A DNA stretch of 64,000 nucleotides from Streptomyces noursei ATCC 11455 (GTDB lineage: Bacteria > Actinomycetota > Actinomycetes > Streptomycetales > Streptomycetaceae), in contig NZ_CP011533.1 of assembly GCF_001704275.1 (NCBI RefSeq), positions 4,216,001 to 4,280,000 of the forward strand. Direction: 5' to 3'. Below the pieces are notes generated by a model that was given only the letters and a program-made list of their open reading frames with translations, ran no database searches and was not told the DNA's origin. Below, one piece after another: positions 41,176 through 50,200 of the stretch. Positions within the stretch are counted from its first letter, which is position 1. The number at the start of each line of letters is the position of its first letter. The position numbers and the translations under genes are program-made.

Positions 41176-41732
41176 CCGCCGGGCGACGCGGGCCGGCGCC
41201 CGCCCTCCCGGCCGCCGGACGGCGCGGGCGCCCCGGCGGGACGGGCCCCACCTCCAACCCTGCCCGCCGCCACCGGTCACCACACCGCGCACGTCGGCAC
41301 GCGCCCGTCCCCGCGCCGCTCCCCCTGCGCCCCCACCCGACCTCCCTCCGCCGCCCCGTGCCCTCCCGTACCCCGACATGCCCCACCCCCCTGCCCGAGG
41401 CCCCATGCTGACGCCCCTTCACCCCGTCCCGAGGGGCCCTGAGCCGCGCCGTGACCACGCCCGCCACCAGCGGGCCGATTGGGTTGCCCGCGCCGCGGGG
41501 ACAGGTGGTTCCGGAGACAAGCAGGCCGCGGCGGGCGTTCGGCGGACGAGGGGCACAAACCGCCCAGAGTCCCCCATTCGCCTCTGCCGCCCAGCAACTG
41601 AGGAACCGTCACGGTGAGATGTACTCGTACCACTTCACCCGAGCCGCCGCCCACGCAGCTACGGTCATATGAAGGCGGCACACCAACGGCGAGGGCGGCA
41701 GCGGCGATGGCGGCAGAGGGGGCACAGGCGCG
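41176..41732 (+). other. Intergenic region inside the secretion-like gene set
   Basis: A 557-bp stretch on the plus strand that is strikingly C-rich in its first 250 bp and then more mixed. I find no gene with a ribosome-binding site and Streptomyces codon bias. It may hold a second promoter for the downstream genes. Confidence 0.5.
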
Positions 41733-42590
41733 ATGAGTATCGGCGACGACGGAGGCTACGGCGACGGCCGTGGCACCGGCACGGGTCAGACCCGGACCAG
41801 ACTTCCCGACGGCGAGAGCGACACCTACGGCGCGCCCCGCCGCGCCCGGTCCGGCCTCTCCAGCCGCAACCTCATCACGGTCGTCGGCGTGGTCGTCCTG
41901 CTGATCGCGGCCATCGCCTTCGCCAACCGCGGCGGCAGCGGCAACGACGAGAGCGGCGCCGGCACCGGCACCGGCGCCTCCACCAAGGACCAGGCCGCGG
42001 CCCGACCGACCGCCCCCACCGGCACCAAGCCGGTCACCGGCAAGACCGGCGGCATCGCCTCGGGCTTCCCGCAGACGGAACAGGGGGCGCAGTCGGCGGC
42101 GGCCAATTACGTGGTGGCGCTGGGCTCCAGCACCATGTTCAACCGCGACCAGCGGCACCAGATCGTCAGCACGGTCATGGCACCGTCGGCCGTGGCCGCC
42201 CTCCAGAGCAAGCTCGACAGCGCGTACTCGCCGGCGTTCTTCAAGAACGCGGGGCTGAAGCCCGACGGCACCGCCCCGGCCGGGATGACCTTCGTCAACC
42301 GCACCATCCCGGTCGGCACCAAGGCCACGGCCTTCTCGCCCACCGAGGCGACCGTCGAGGTGTGGTGCACCGGCCTGCTCGGCCTGGCCGGCGAGGGCTC
42401 CACCAAGCCGGTCACCACGGACTGGCTGACCTTCACCATGAAGCTGACGTGGACCGGCACCGACTGGAAGACGCTGAGCTACGCGCAGAAGAACGGTCCG
42501 GCGCCGGTCAGCGGTGACGTTCCCGCGTCCGGGGCGAAGGAGATCGCGGGAGCGGTCGCAGGGTACGGAGGTTTCACCTATGCCCGGTAG
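41733..42590 (+). CDS. TcpC/VirB8-like conjugation protein
   Basis: A 285-residue bitopic protein: 45 cytoplasmic residues, one membrane segment (LITVVGVVVLLIAAIAFA, about 51-68), a Gly/Thr-rich linker and an extracytoplasmic domain with an NTF2-like feel (SAAANYVVALGSSTMFNRDQ, then EATVEVWCTGLLGLAG, WLTFTMKLTWTGTDWKTLSY). This is the layout of TcpC and VirB8, scaffold proteins of type IV secretion channels. The 3' end overlaps the next gene by 11 bp. Confidence 0.75.
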   Translation: MSIGDDGGYGDGRGTGTGQTRTRLPDGESDTYGAPRRARSGLSSRNLITVVGVVVLLIAAIAFANRGGSGNDESGAGTGTGASTKDQAAARPTAPTGTKPVTGKTGGIASGFPQTEQGAQSAAANYVVALGSSTMFNRDQRHQIVSTVMAPSAVAALQSKLDSAYSPAFFKNAGLKPDGTAPAGMTFVNRTIPVGTKATAFSPTEATVEVWCTGLLGLAGEGSTKPVTTDWLTFTMKLTWTGTDWKTLSYAQKNGPAPVSGDVPASGAKEIAGAVAGYGGFTYAR

Positions 42591-43875
42591 TCCGCTCGGC
42601 CGCCGCGCCCTGTCCCGCGTGTCCGTGGTGACGGCAGTGCAAACCTCACTGGTCCTCTTCGCCACCCGCGCCTTCGCCGACCCGAGCCCCAAGCCCTCCG
42701 GTGACGCCTGCGACCTCGTCCCCGGCGCGCAGAAGCAGTTCTGCCAGACCGGCGACACGGCCGGCACCGGCGCGCCGAAGCTACCGAGCAACCCCCTCGA
42801 CAACAACCCCCTCGACCCCCTCGGTTCGCTTGCGCAGGGATGTGGCAAAGCGGCCGCGTGGATTGTCGATAAATTGTCGGGGGCCGTGAAGGCGACCTCT
42901 CAGGTGGACTTCACGAATGCGGCGTTCCTGCGGCAGTACGCGGTGGTCTTCGCCGCGTCCACGGTGCTCACGCTGGTGCTGTGGCTGCTGGCCGTCGCCA
43001 AGCGGGCCGTGCGGGGCGTGCGGCTGACCGAGGCGATCAGCGAGGCGGTCGGGTTCCTCTGGCTGACGGTGCTGGCGTCCGCGTTCACGCCGTTGATCCT
43101 GTACACGGTGGTGTCGGCGACCGACGGGGTCACCGAGATCATCGCGAAGGGGACGGGGGCGCAGACCGACACGTTCTTCGGGGCGTTCTCGCAGGCGCTG
43201 ACCAAGGGGACGGACATCGGCGGCGGCCCGATCATGCTGATCGTGGTGTCGCTGGTGTCCGTGCTGGCCGCCGGTGTGCTGTGGCTGGAGCTGGTGATCC
43301 GGGCCGCGCTGCTGTACGTCGGGGCGCTGCTGGGGACGGTGGTGTACGCCGGGCTGGTCGACAAGAACATGTGGGGCCACGTCCGCCGCTGGGCCGGCAT
43401 CATGATCGCGGTGATCATGGTGAAGCCGGTGATCGTGATCGTGCTGGGGATCGCCGGCGCGCTCTCCGGGGACAAGGGGCCGAACGCCTTCTCGGCCGTG
43501 GTGTCCGGGCTGGCCATCATCATCCTGGCGATCTTCGCGAGTGCGGTGATCTACCGCTTCGTGCCGGGCTTCGGCGACGAGATGGTCTCGGCGCGGTCGA
43601 GCAAGGGACGGGCCACCGACGGCAGTCAGGCGGCCGCCATGATCTCGTCGCCCGCGGCGCTGGTCTCGCAGGGCATCAAGACGCACAGCGCCCGCCGGTC
43701 GGGCGGGGACGGCGGCGGCGCGGCGCAGGGCGGGCAGTCCCGGCCGGCCGACGCGGTCTCCGGCGGCGTCGCCGCGCACGGCTCCCGTGCGACCCCGGCG
43801 GCGCCGGCACCGCGGACCAACCCCGGCACCGGCGGCCCCCGCACCGGCAAGACTCCTGGAGGTGAGGGGCGTTGA
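42580..43875 (+). CDS. TrbL/VirB6-like polytopic membrane protein
   Basis: A 431-residue protein with an N-terminal signal-like segment ending ATRAFA, a Cys-containing stretch, then six or more membrane spans (FAASTVLTLVLWLLAVAKRA, AFTPLILYTVVSATDGV, IMLIVVSLVSVLAAGVLWLE, AIILAIFASAVIYRFVPGF region) and a Gly/Pro-rich tail. Position and topology match VirB6/TrbL, the central channel component. ATG at 42580 lies inside the end of the preceding gene. The stop overlaps the following TTG start. Confidence 0.78.
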   Translation: MPGSPLGRRALSRVSVVTAVQTSLVLFATRAFADPSPKPSGDACDLVPGAQKQFCQTGDTAGTGAPKLPSNPLDNNPLDPLGSLAQGCGKAAAWIVDKLSGAVKATSQVDFTNAAFLRQYAVVFAASTVLTLVLWLLAVAKRAVRGVRLTEAISEAVGFLWLTVLASAFTPLILYTVVSATDGVTEIIAKGTGAQTDTFFGAFSQALTKGTDIGGGPIMLIVVSLVSVLAAGVLWLELVIRAALLYVGALLGTVVYAGLVDKNMWGHVRRWAGIMIAVIMVKPVIVIVLGIAGALSGDKGPNAFSAVVSGLAIIILAIFASAVIYRFVPGFGDEMVSARSSKGRATDGSQAAAMISSPAALVSQGIKTHSARRSGGDGGGAAQGGQSRPADAVSGGVAAHGSRATPAAPAPRTNPGTGGPRTGKTPGGEGR

Positions 43876-45437
43876 GCACGCCGTCCCAGCCGATCGCGCC
43901 GCGGCGCACGTATCTGATCGGCCGTGCCCGGCCCAATGCCGTCGTCGGCAAGAACCGGGAGACCGGCGAGATCACGCTGATCATCGTCGGCGCGTTCCTC
44001 GGGATGGTGTGCGGGCTGCTGGTGCCGTCGCTGCCGCTGCGGATCGCCTCGCTGACGGGGTTCCCGATGCTGGGGCTGGCCGTGGTCTACGTGCCCTACA
44101 AGGGGCGTACGTACTACAAGTGGTTCGAGGTCCGGCGGAGTTTCCGGCGTACGGTGCGCAAGGGAGGGGCGGTGTACCGCTCCGGGGCCATGGAAGCCGG
44201 GGTACGGCTGGACGGGAGGGAAGTGGAGATCGGGCCGCCGCCCGGGATCGGGCGGATCAGTTGGCTGTCGGCGCCGTTCGGGCCGGACGAGATCGCGGTG
44301 CTGCTGCACGCCGACCGGCGGACGGTGACCGCGGCGATCGAGATCGAGGGGCCGGGCGTCGGCCTGCGGGACAGCGAGGACCAGGAGGCGCTGGTCGACC
44401 GGTTCGGCACGCTGCTGAAGCACGTCGCCAACGGGGACGGCTTCGTGACGCGGCTGCAGATGCTGGCGCGCACGCTGCCCGCCGACCCGGACGCGCACGC
44501 CAAGGACGTCACCCAGCGGGGCGACGTCGACTCCCCGCGGTGGCTGCAGGAGTCCTACGACCAGTTGCAGTCGATGGTGTCCACGTCGTCCGAGCAGCAC
44601 CGGGCCTATCTGGTCGCGTGCATGCACTACAACCGGGAACTGGCCGCCGAGGCGGTCACCATGGCCCGCGCCGCGGCCGCCCAGCGCGGCGGGCTGCTGC
44701 GCCGGAAGCTGGACCGGGACGCCGGGCTGGCGGTGGTGATGGCCCGTGAGCTGACCGACATCTGCGCCCGGTTGACGGAGGCCGACATCCGGGTGCGCCA
44801 GCCGCTCGGGCAGGCGCGCCTGGCGTCCCTGGTGCACTCCATGTACGACCCGGACCACCCGATCGACCACATCCAGGCGATGAGCAGGCGCAACGCCTGG
44901 CCGGCCGAGCTGGACGCGACCGAGCCGACGTACCTCCAGGCCAAGACCCGGGAGTCCTCGACGCGGGCGCCGTGGTGCCACTCCACCGCGTGGATCAAGG
45001 AGTGGCCGCTGACCCCGGTGGGCGTCAACTTCCTCGCGCCGCTGCTCGTGCACACCCCGGACGTGATCCGGACGGTCGCGGTCTGCATGGATCTGGAGCC
45101 CACCGAGGTGGCCATCGAGCGGATGCTGACGGAGAAGACCAACGACGACGCGGAGGCCAGTCGCGCGGCGAAGATGAACCGGGTGGTGGACCCGCGGGAC
45201 GTGGCGCACCACGGCCGGGTGGACCAGCGCGGCGAGGACCTGGCGTCCGGCGCGGCCGGCGTCAACCTCGTCGGCTACCTCACCGTCTCGTCCCGGTCGC
45301 CCGAGGCGCTGGCCCGCGACAAGCGGACCATCCGCGCCTCGGCGGGCAAGTCCTACCTCAAGCTGGAGTGGTGCGACCGTGAACACCATCGGGCGTTCGT
45401 GAACACCCTGCCGTTCGCGACCGGTATCCGCCGCTAA
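43872..45437 (+). CDS. SCO6880-family protein (PrgI-like and VirB4 N-terminal region)
   Basis: A 521-residue protein with two membrane segments near the N-terminus (EITLIIVGAFLGMVCGLLVP, then LPLRIASLTGFPMLGLAVVY) followed by a large cytoplasmic domain resembling the N-terminal part of VirB4 (YKGRTYYKWFEVRRSFRRTV, LVACMHYNRELAAEAVTMAR). It thus appears that the VirB4 function is split: this protein supplies the membrane-linked half and the next gene the ATPase. It starts at TTG, supported by GGAGGTGA 6 nt upstream, overlapping the previous stop. Confidence 0.8.
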   Translation: MSTPSQPIAPRRTYLIGRARPNAVVGKNRETGEITLIIVGAFLGMVCGLLVPSLPLRIASLTGFPMLGLAVVYVPYKGRTYYKWFEVRRSFRRTVRKGGAVYRSGAMEAGVRLDGREVEIGPPPGIGRISWLSAPFGPDEIAVLLHADRRTVTAAIEIEGPGVGLRDSEDQEALVDRFGTLLKHVANGDGFVTRLQMLARTLPADPDAHAKDVTQRGDVDSPRWLQESYDQLQSMVSTSSEQHRAYLVACMHYNRELAAEAVTMARAAAAQRGGLLRRKLDRDAGLAVVMARELTDICARLTEADIRVRQPLGQARLASLVHSMYDPDHPIDHIQAMSRRNAWPAELDATEPTYLQAKTRESSTRAPWCHSTAWIKEWPLTPVGVNFLAPLLVHTPDVIRTVAVCMDLEPTEVAIERMLTEKTNDDAEASRAAKMNRVVDPRDVAHHGRVDQRGEDLASGAAGVNLVGYLTVSSRSPEALARDKRTIRASAGKSYLKLEWCDREHHRAFVNTLPFATGIRR

Positions 45438-45477
45438 CGCCGCCAACGCCGCTGAAGCCCTGGGAGGCGCGTACGTC

Positions 45478-46932
45478 ATGGCCATGTTCGACCCGCTCGG
45501 TGCCCTCACCGAAGCCTTCACCAGCTTCCTGTACGGGAAGGTGGAGACGACACGGCTGCCCGTACGCACCTCCACCGGTCAGGCGCAGGCGGTCTACCTG
45601 CCGACGGCGGCTCCCGGGCTCGGCGACTCGGGCGTGATCATCGGGCGCGAGGTGTACTCCGGCAAGGGGTACATCTACGACCCCTTCCAGCTGTACGGGC
45701 AGCAGCTGCCGGCGCCGCACTGGCTGGTGCTCGGCGAGTCCGGCAACGGCAAGTCCGCGCTGGAGAAGACCTACGTGCTGCGGCAGCTGCGGTTCCGCGA
45801 CCGGCAGGTCGTGGTGCTGGACGCGCAGGGCGAGGACGGCGTCGGCGAGTGGAACCTCATCGCCCAGCAGCTGGGGATAACGCCCATCCGCCTGGACCCG
45901 ACCGCCGCCCTCAACGGCGGCATCCGCCTCAACCCGCTCGACCCCTCGATCACCACCACCGGTCAGCTGGCCCTGCTCCGGACGATCATCGAGGTCGCCA
46001 TGGGGCACGGTCTGGACGAACGCGCCGGCTTCGCCCTGAAGGTGGCGCACGCGGCGGTGCTGAGCACCTACGAGGACGGCACGGACGGCCTGTCCCGCAG
46101 CCGGCAGCCGGTGCTGTCCGACATCGTCGAGCAGCTGCGGCACCCCGAGCCGGCGTCCGCGGAGGCGATGAACGTCGACATAGACGACGTCCGCGCCTGG
46201 GGCCTGGACGTGGCGCTGGTGCTGGACCGGCTGGTCGACGGCGACCTGCGCGGGATGTTCGACGGCCCGACCACGGCCGGCATCGACCTGGACGCGCCGC
46301 TGATCGTCTTCGACCTCTCGCACATCGACCGGAACTCCATCGCGATGCCGATCCTGATGGCGATCGTGGGGGTGTGGCTGGAGCACACCTGGATCCGGCC
46401 CGACCGCAAGAAGCGGATCTTCCTGGTCGAGGAAGCCTGGCACATCATCAACTCGCCGTTCGTGGCCCAGCTCTTCCAGCGGCTGCTGAAGTTCGGTCGC
46501 CGGCTGGGCCTGTCCTTCGTGGCCGTCGTCCACCACCTCAGCGACGTGGTGGACGGCGCGGCGGCGCGGGAGGCCGCGGCGATCCTGAAGATGGCGTCCA
46601 CCCGGACCATCTACGCCCAGAAGGCCGACGAGGCGCGGGCCACCGGGCGGGTGCTCGGGCTGCCGCGCTGGGCGGTGGAGATCATCCCGACCCTGACCCC
46701 CGGTATCGCCGTCTGGGACGTCAACGGCAATGTGCAGGTCGTCAAGCACCTCATCACCGAGGCCGAACGGCCGCTGGTCTACACCGACCGGGCGATGACC
46801 GAGTCGGCCTCCCTGCCGACGGACGAGGCGCGCGCGCTGGCGCTGGCGGCGGACGCCGAGGCCGAGGCGCGCGCCGAGGCCATCGCGATGGAACGGCAGT
46901 TGCGGGACGAGTCGAGCGAGACGGTGGCGTGA
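45478..46932 (+). CDS. VirB4/TraC-like conjugation ATPase
   Basis: A 484-residue ATPase with Walker A GESGNGKS at 86-93, a VVVLDAQGEDG segment, and Walker B IFLVEEAWH at about 314-322, followed by VVHHLSDVVDGAAAREAAAI and TRTIYAQKADEA typical of VirB4 motor C-terminal halves. It should energise assembly or transport by the type IV secretion-like machine. The gene is 40 nt downstream of the SCO6880-type gene with GGGAGG before the ATG, and its stop overlaps the next start. Confidence 0.88.
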   Translation: MAMFDPLGALTEAFTSFLYGKVETTRLPVRTSTGQAQAVYLPTAAPGLGDSGVIIGREVYSGKGYIYDPFQLYGQQLPAPHWLVLGESGNGKSALEKTYVLRQLRFRDRQVVVLDAQGEDGVGEWNLIAQQLGITPIRLDPTAALNGGIRLNPLDPSITTTGQLALLRTIIEVAMGHGLDERAGFALKVAHAAVLSTYEDGTDGLSRSRQPVLSDIVEQLRHPEPASAEAMNVDIDDVRAWGLDVALVLDRLVDGDLRGMFDGPTTAGIDLDAPLIVFDLSHIDRNSIAMPILMAIVGVWLEHTWIRPDRKKRIFLVEEAWHIINSPFVAQLFQRLLKFGRRLGLSFVAVVHHLSDVVDGAAAREAAAILKMASTRTIYAQKADEARATGRVLGLPRWAVEIIPTLTPGIAVWDVNGNVQVVKHLITEAERPLVYTDRAMTESASLPTDEARALALAADAEAEARAEAIAMERQLRDESSETVA

Positions 46933-48575
46933 CGCGCGGATATGACGATGAGGGCGCAGGCGCAGGCGCCGGCTACCGCCCGCGGGACGGCCGCGGCTAC
47001 GACGGTGGCCACGACGGCGCGGCCGGCCGACCGGGCGGGCGGCCCAGGAACCGGGGCGTCCCCGACGCCCTGCTGGTGGGGCTGATCGGCTTCCTGCTGG
47101 GCTTGACCCTGGTGGTGTGGACGGCGACCGGGCTGGCCGGGCTGCTCGCGCACGGCGGCTGGCCGTCGGGGGTGACGTACACCGGTACGCCGCTGGCGCT
47201 GCGGCACTTGATCGGCGCGCCGCACGACATCGCGGCGGCCTGGCCGGACGCCCCGAAGGAGCAGCTGTCGGGCTACGGCCTGTTCTGGGGGCTGTTCGTC
47301 GGCGAGCTGATGGTGCTGCTGGTGCTGTCGATCTTCGTGTTGGGGACGGTGACGCGGTACCGGGCCGTGCGGGCGACGCGGCGGGCCGAGCGGCGCGCGC
47401 GGGCGGGGGCCGGCCGGACGGGCGCCCCCGCGGTGGCCGAGACGGCCGCGCCGACCGCCCCACAAGCCGCTCCACGGCCCCCCTCGCCGCCCGTGACGGG
47501 CCCGGCGGCCCCCGGGTCCGGGGTGGCGCCCGCCGTCCCGCAGACGCCGGCCCCGGCACCGCTGCCGGTCCCCGGCCCGCTCCCCGAGCAGCGCGGCACC
47601 GCCGCCCCGCCCCCGCCGGAACCGTTCTCGGAGCCCGAATCGGCCCTTCCACGCGTCCAGTTCGGCCGCGACCGGGCCGCCGCCCGCGCCGCGGCGCTGG
47701 CCGCCGCCACCGCCGCGCCCGGCCCGCTGGTGCTCGCCACCACCGATCCCGCCCTGTGGGCCGAGACCAAGGACGCCCGCGCCAAGCTGGGCCCGCTGCT
47801 GGCCTACGACCCCACGCACCTCCTGGACACCCCGGCCCGGCTGCGCTGGTCGCCCACCGCGGGCTGCGAGGACATCGGCACCGCGGCGGCCCGAGCCGTC
47901 GCGCTGCTGGCCCCGGTCCGCCCGGCCAGCGCGCTGGACTCGGCCGTCGCGGACGCCGCACAGACCCTGCTGCGCTGCTGGCTGCACGCCGCCGCGCTGG
48001 ACGACCGCCCGTTCCGTCAGCTGCACCGCTGGGCGCACGCCGCGGGCGGCGCCCAGGAGCCGGTCCGCATCCTGCGCACCCACGCCGGGGCGTCCGCCGG
48101 GCAGGCCGGCGAGCTGGAGTCGGTGCTCACCGCGCACGCCGAACGCCGGGAACTGGCCAAGGAGTTGCTCGGCCGGGCGCTGGCCGCACTGTCCTCGGTG
48201 CACATCCGTGACGCCAGCAATCCGCTGCGAGCCGATGCGCTCGTCCTCGAATCATTCATCGCCGAGGGGGGAACGCTGTACCTGGTGGGCGAGTCCATCG
48301 AGGACCCGCGCACCGACCCGGGTGCGATGCCGCTGCTCACCGCACTCCTCTCGCACGTGGTCGAGCACGGCCGCCGCATGGCCGAACGGTCATCCGCCGG
48401 TCGGCTCGACCCACCACTCACCCTCGTCCTGGACGACATCGCCGCGCTCGCCCCGCTGCCCGCCCTGCCGGGCCTGCTTCAAACGGGGCGGGAGCGCGGC
48501 CTGCTGACGTTGGCCACCATGCGCTCACGCGAGCAGGCCCGCGCCCGCTGGCCGCAGGACTTCGCACCGGCCTGA
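46929..48575 (+). CDS. VirD4/TraG-like coupling protein lacking a recognisable Walker A
   Basis: A 548-residue protein: two membrane segments (ALLVGLIGFLLGLTLVVWTA and LFWGLFVGELMVLLVLSIFV), a long Pro/Ala-rich linker (about 165-235) and a C-terminal domain resembling the latter part of VirD4/TraG proteins (LAYDPTHLLDTPARLRWSPT, then LTLVLDDIAALAPLPALPGL as Walker B and MRSREQARARWP). I cannot find a GxxGxGK[ST] loop; after the linker the protein enters at PGPLVLATTDPALW. It may be a degenerate or scaffolding coupling protein. GTG at 46929 overlaps the ATPase stop. Confidence 0.72.
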   Translation: MTRGYDDEGAGAGAGYRPRDGRGYDGGHDGAAGRPGGRPRNRGVPDALLVGLIGFLLGLTLVVWTATGLAGLLAHGGWPSGVTYTGTPLALRHLIGAPHDIAAAWPDAPKEQLSGYGLFWGLFVGELMVLLVLSIFVLGTVTRYRAVRATRRAERRARAGAGRTGAPAVAETAAPTAPQAAPRPPSPPVTGPAAPGSGVAPAVPQTPAPAPLPVPGPLPEQRGTAAPPPPEPFSEPESALPRVQFGRDRAAARAAALAAATAAPGPLVLATTDPALWAETKDARAKLGPLLAYDPTHLLDTPARLRWSPTAGCEDIGTAAARAVALLAPVRPASALDSAVADAAQTLLRCWLHAAALDDRPFRQLHRWAHAAGGAQEPVRILRTHAGASAGQAGELESVLTAHAERRELAKELLGRALAALSSVHIRDASNPLRADALVLESFIAEGGTLYLVGESIEDPRTDPGAMPLLTALLSHVVEHGRRMAERSSAGRLDPPLTLVLDDIAALAPLPALPGLLQTGRERGLLTLATMRSREQARARWPQDFAPA

Positions 48576-49391
48576 CGGGCGCGGCGGGGCGGTGACCAGG
48601 TGGTCCGCCAACTCCGGCCAGTGCCCGGTGAGGTAGAAGTGGTCGCCGCCGGGGAAGACCCGCAGCCGGAAGCCGCCGGCGGTGTGCTCCGCCCAGGCCG
48701 CCGCCTCCTCGACGGTGACCAGCGGGTCGCGGTCGCCGGTCAGCGCGGTGACCGGGGTGGCCAGCGCCGGGCCGGGCCGGTGCCGGTAGGTCTCCACGGC
48801 CTTGTAGTCGCTGCGGACCACGGGCAGCGCCATGGCCAGCACGTCCCGGTTGTCCAGCAGCCGTGGGTCGGTGCCCCGGGTGCGCCGGATCTCGTCGATC
48901 AGCCCGTCGTCGTCCCTGAGGTGGACCGTGCCGCCGCGCACCCGGGAGGGCGCCCAGGCGCCGGAGACGACCAGGTGCGCCGGGCCGGTCCCGTCGCGTT
49001 CCAGGAGGCGGGCCACCTCGTAGGCCACCAGGGCGCCCATGCTGTGGCCCAACAGGACCAGCGGGCGGTCGGCCAGCGCCGCGACCTCCCGGTGGGCGCC
49101 GGCCGCCAGCGTCCGCAGGTCCTCGACGCGGGCCTCCCGGATCCGGTCGTTCCGCCCCGGGTACTGGACCGCCAGCACCTCGTGGGGGCGGTCGCCGACG
49201 GTGCGGGCGGCGACGGCGGTGGCCAGCGGCCGGTAGGTGCCGGCGCCGCCGCCCGCGTGCGGGAAGCAGACGACCCGGGCGGCGCCGGCCGCGGGGTGCG
49301 CCGGCCCCGGGCGCAGCCGCCGCAGCCACGGGTCCGCGGCGGGCGCCGGCCGCGGCCGGGGCAGGGCGACCGTCCCGGTGTCACATCCCAC
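48525..49391 (-). CDS. Type II thioesterase of a biosynthetic cluster
   Basis: A 288-residue alpha/beta hydrolase with the type II thioesterase hallmarks: VVCFPHAGGGAGTYRPLATA near residue 40, the nucleophile elbow LLGHSMGALVAYEVARLLE, Asp in LTGDRDPLVT and the catalytic His in FPGGDHFYLTGHWPEL. It removes aberrant acyl groups from carrier proteins in polyketide or nonribosomal pathways. The GTG start overlaps the preceding reductase gene by 11 bp. The 3' end overlaps the convergent coupling-protein gene by 51 bp, so one of the two C-termini is an add-on. Confidence 0.9.
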   Translation of the reverse strand: MGCDTGTVALPRPRPAPAADPWLRRLRPGPAHPAAGAARVVCFPHAGGGAGTYRPLATAVAARTVGDRPHEVLAVQYPGRNDRIREARVEDLRTLAAGAHREVAALADRPLVLLGHSMGALVAYEVARLLERDGTGPAHLVVSGAWAPSRVRGGTVHLRDDDGLIDEIRRTRGTDPRLLDNRDVLAMALPVVRSDYKAVETYRHRPGPALATPVTALTGDRDPLVTVEEAAAWAEHTAGGFRLRVFPGGDHFYLTGHWPELADHLVTAPPRPSGRCEVLRPAGAGLLA

Positions 49392-50190
49392 GGGTGTAGC
49401 CCCCGTCGACGGTGAGGGACTGCGCCGTGATGGCGGCCGCCCGGTCGGACGCCAGGAAGCCGATGAGTTCGGCGGCCTCCCGCGCCTCGACCAGCCGCCG
49501 CAGCGGGACGGACTTGCGCGCCTGGCGCAGCATCCGGGCCGGGTCGGCGCCGATCTCCGCGGCGGAGGCGGCGATCTCGCGGCGCAGCATCGGGGTGTCG
49601 ATCCAGCCCGGCAGCACGGCGTTGACGGTGATGCCGCGGGACGCCAGGTCCAGGGCGAGGCCCTTGGTGTAGCCGATCAGGCCGTGCTTGGAGGCGCAGT
49701 AGGCGGTGTTCCGCATCTTGCCGGCCTTGCCGAGGATCGAGGAGACGTTGACGATCCGGCCCTTGTCGACGAGGTACTCCAGGCAGGCGGCGGTGACCGC
49801 GAAGGTGCCGTGCAGGTTGATGTCGAGCACCCGCAGCCAGGTGTCCTCGTCGTCCGGGCCGTTCTCGTCGGCGACGCCGGCGTTGTTGACCAGGATGTGC
49901 AGCTGCCCGGCGGCGCGCAGCGCGGTGCGCAGCCCGGTGCGGACCGCCGCCCGGTCGCGCAGGTCCACGGCGAGCGCGGTGGCCTGCGCGCCGAGGTCGC
50001 GCACCTCCTTGGCTACGGTGTCCAGTGGGGCGGCGTCCCGGTCGAGCAGGATCAGGTGGGCGGCGCCGGACTCGGCCAGCAGCAGCGCCACTTCGCGGCC
50101 GATGCCCTGGGCGGCGCCGGTGACCACCGCGGTCCGGCCGGCCAGTTCGCCCGGTGCCGGGGCGGCGACGGAGGTGTCCGGTTCGGTCAT
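49381..50190 (-). CDS. Short-chain dehydrogenase/reductase
   Basis: A 269-residue classical SDR: cofactor motif TGAAQGIG at about 25-32, NNAG, and the catalytic Ser-Tyr-Lys (VSSILGKAGKMRNTAYCASK). It ends with LTVDGGYTRGM, the usual C-terminal signature. It probably reduces or oxidises a carbonyl or hydroxyl on the pathway intermediate. GAGGG precedes the ATG; it lies 10 nt after fabG and overlaps the thioesterase gene, so the three form a coupled unit. Confidence 0.9.
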   Translation of the reverse strand: MTEPDTSVAAPAPGELAGRTAVVTGAAQGIGREVALLLAESGAAHLILLDRDAAPLDTVAKEVRDLGAQATALAVDLRDRAAVRTGLRTALRAAGQLHILVNNAGVADENGPDDEDTWLRVLDINLHGTFAVTAACLEYLVDKGRIVNVSSILGKAGKMRNTAYCASKHGLIGYTKGLALDLASRGITVNAVLPGWIDTPMLRREIAASAAEIGADPARMLRQARKSVPLRRLVEAREAAELIGFLASDRAAAITAQSLTVDGGYTRGM

Positions 50191-50200
50191 GTCCGCTCCC

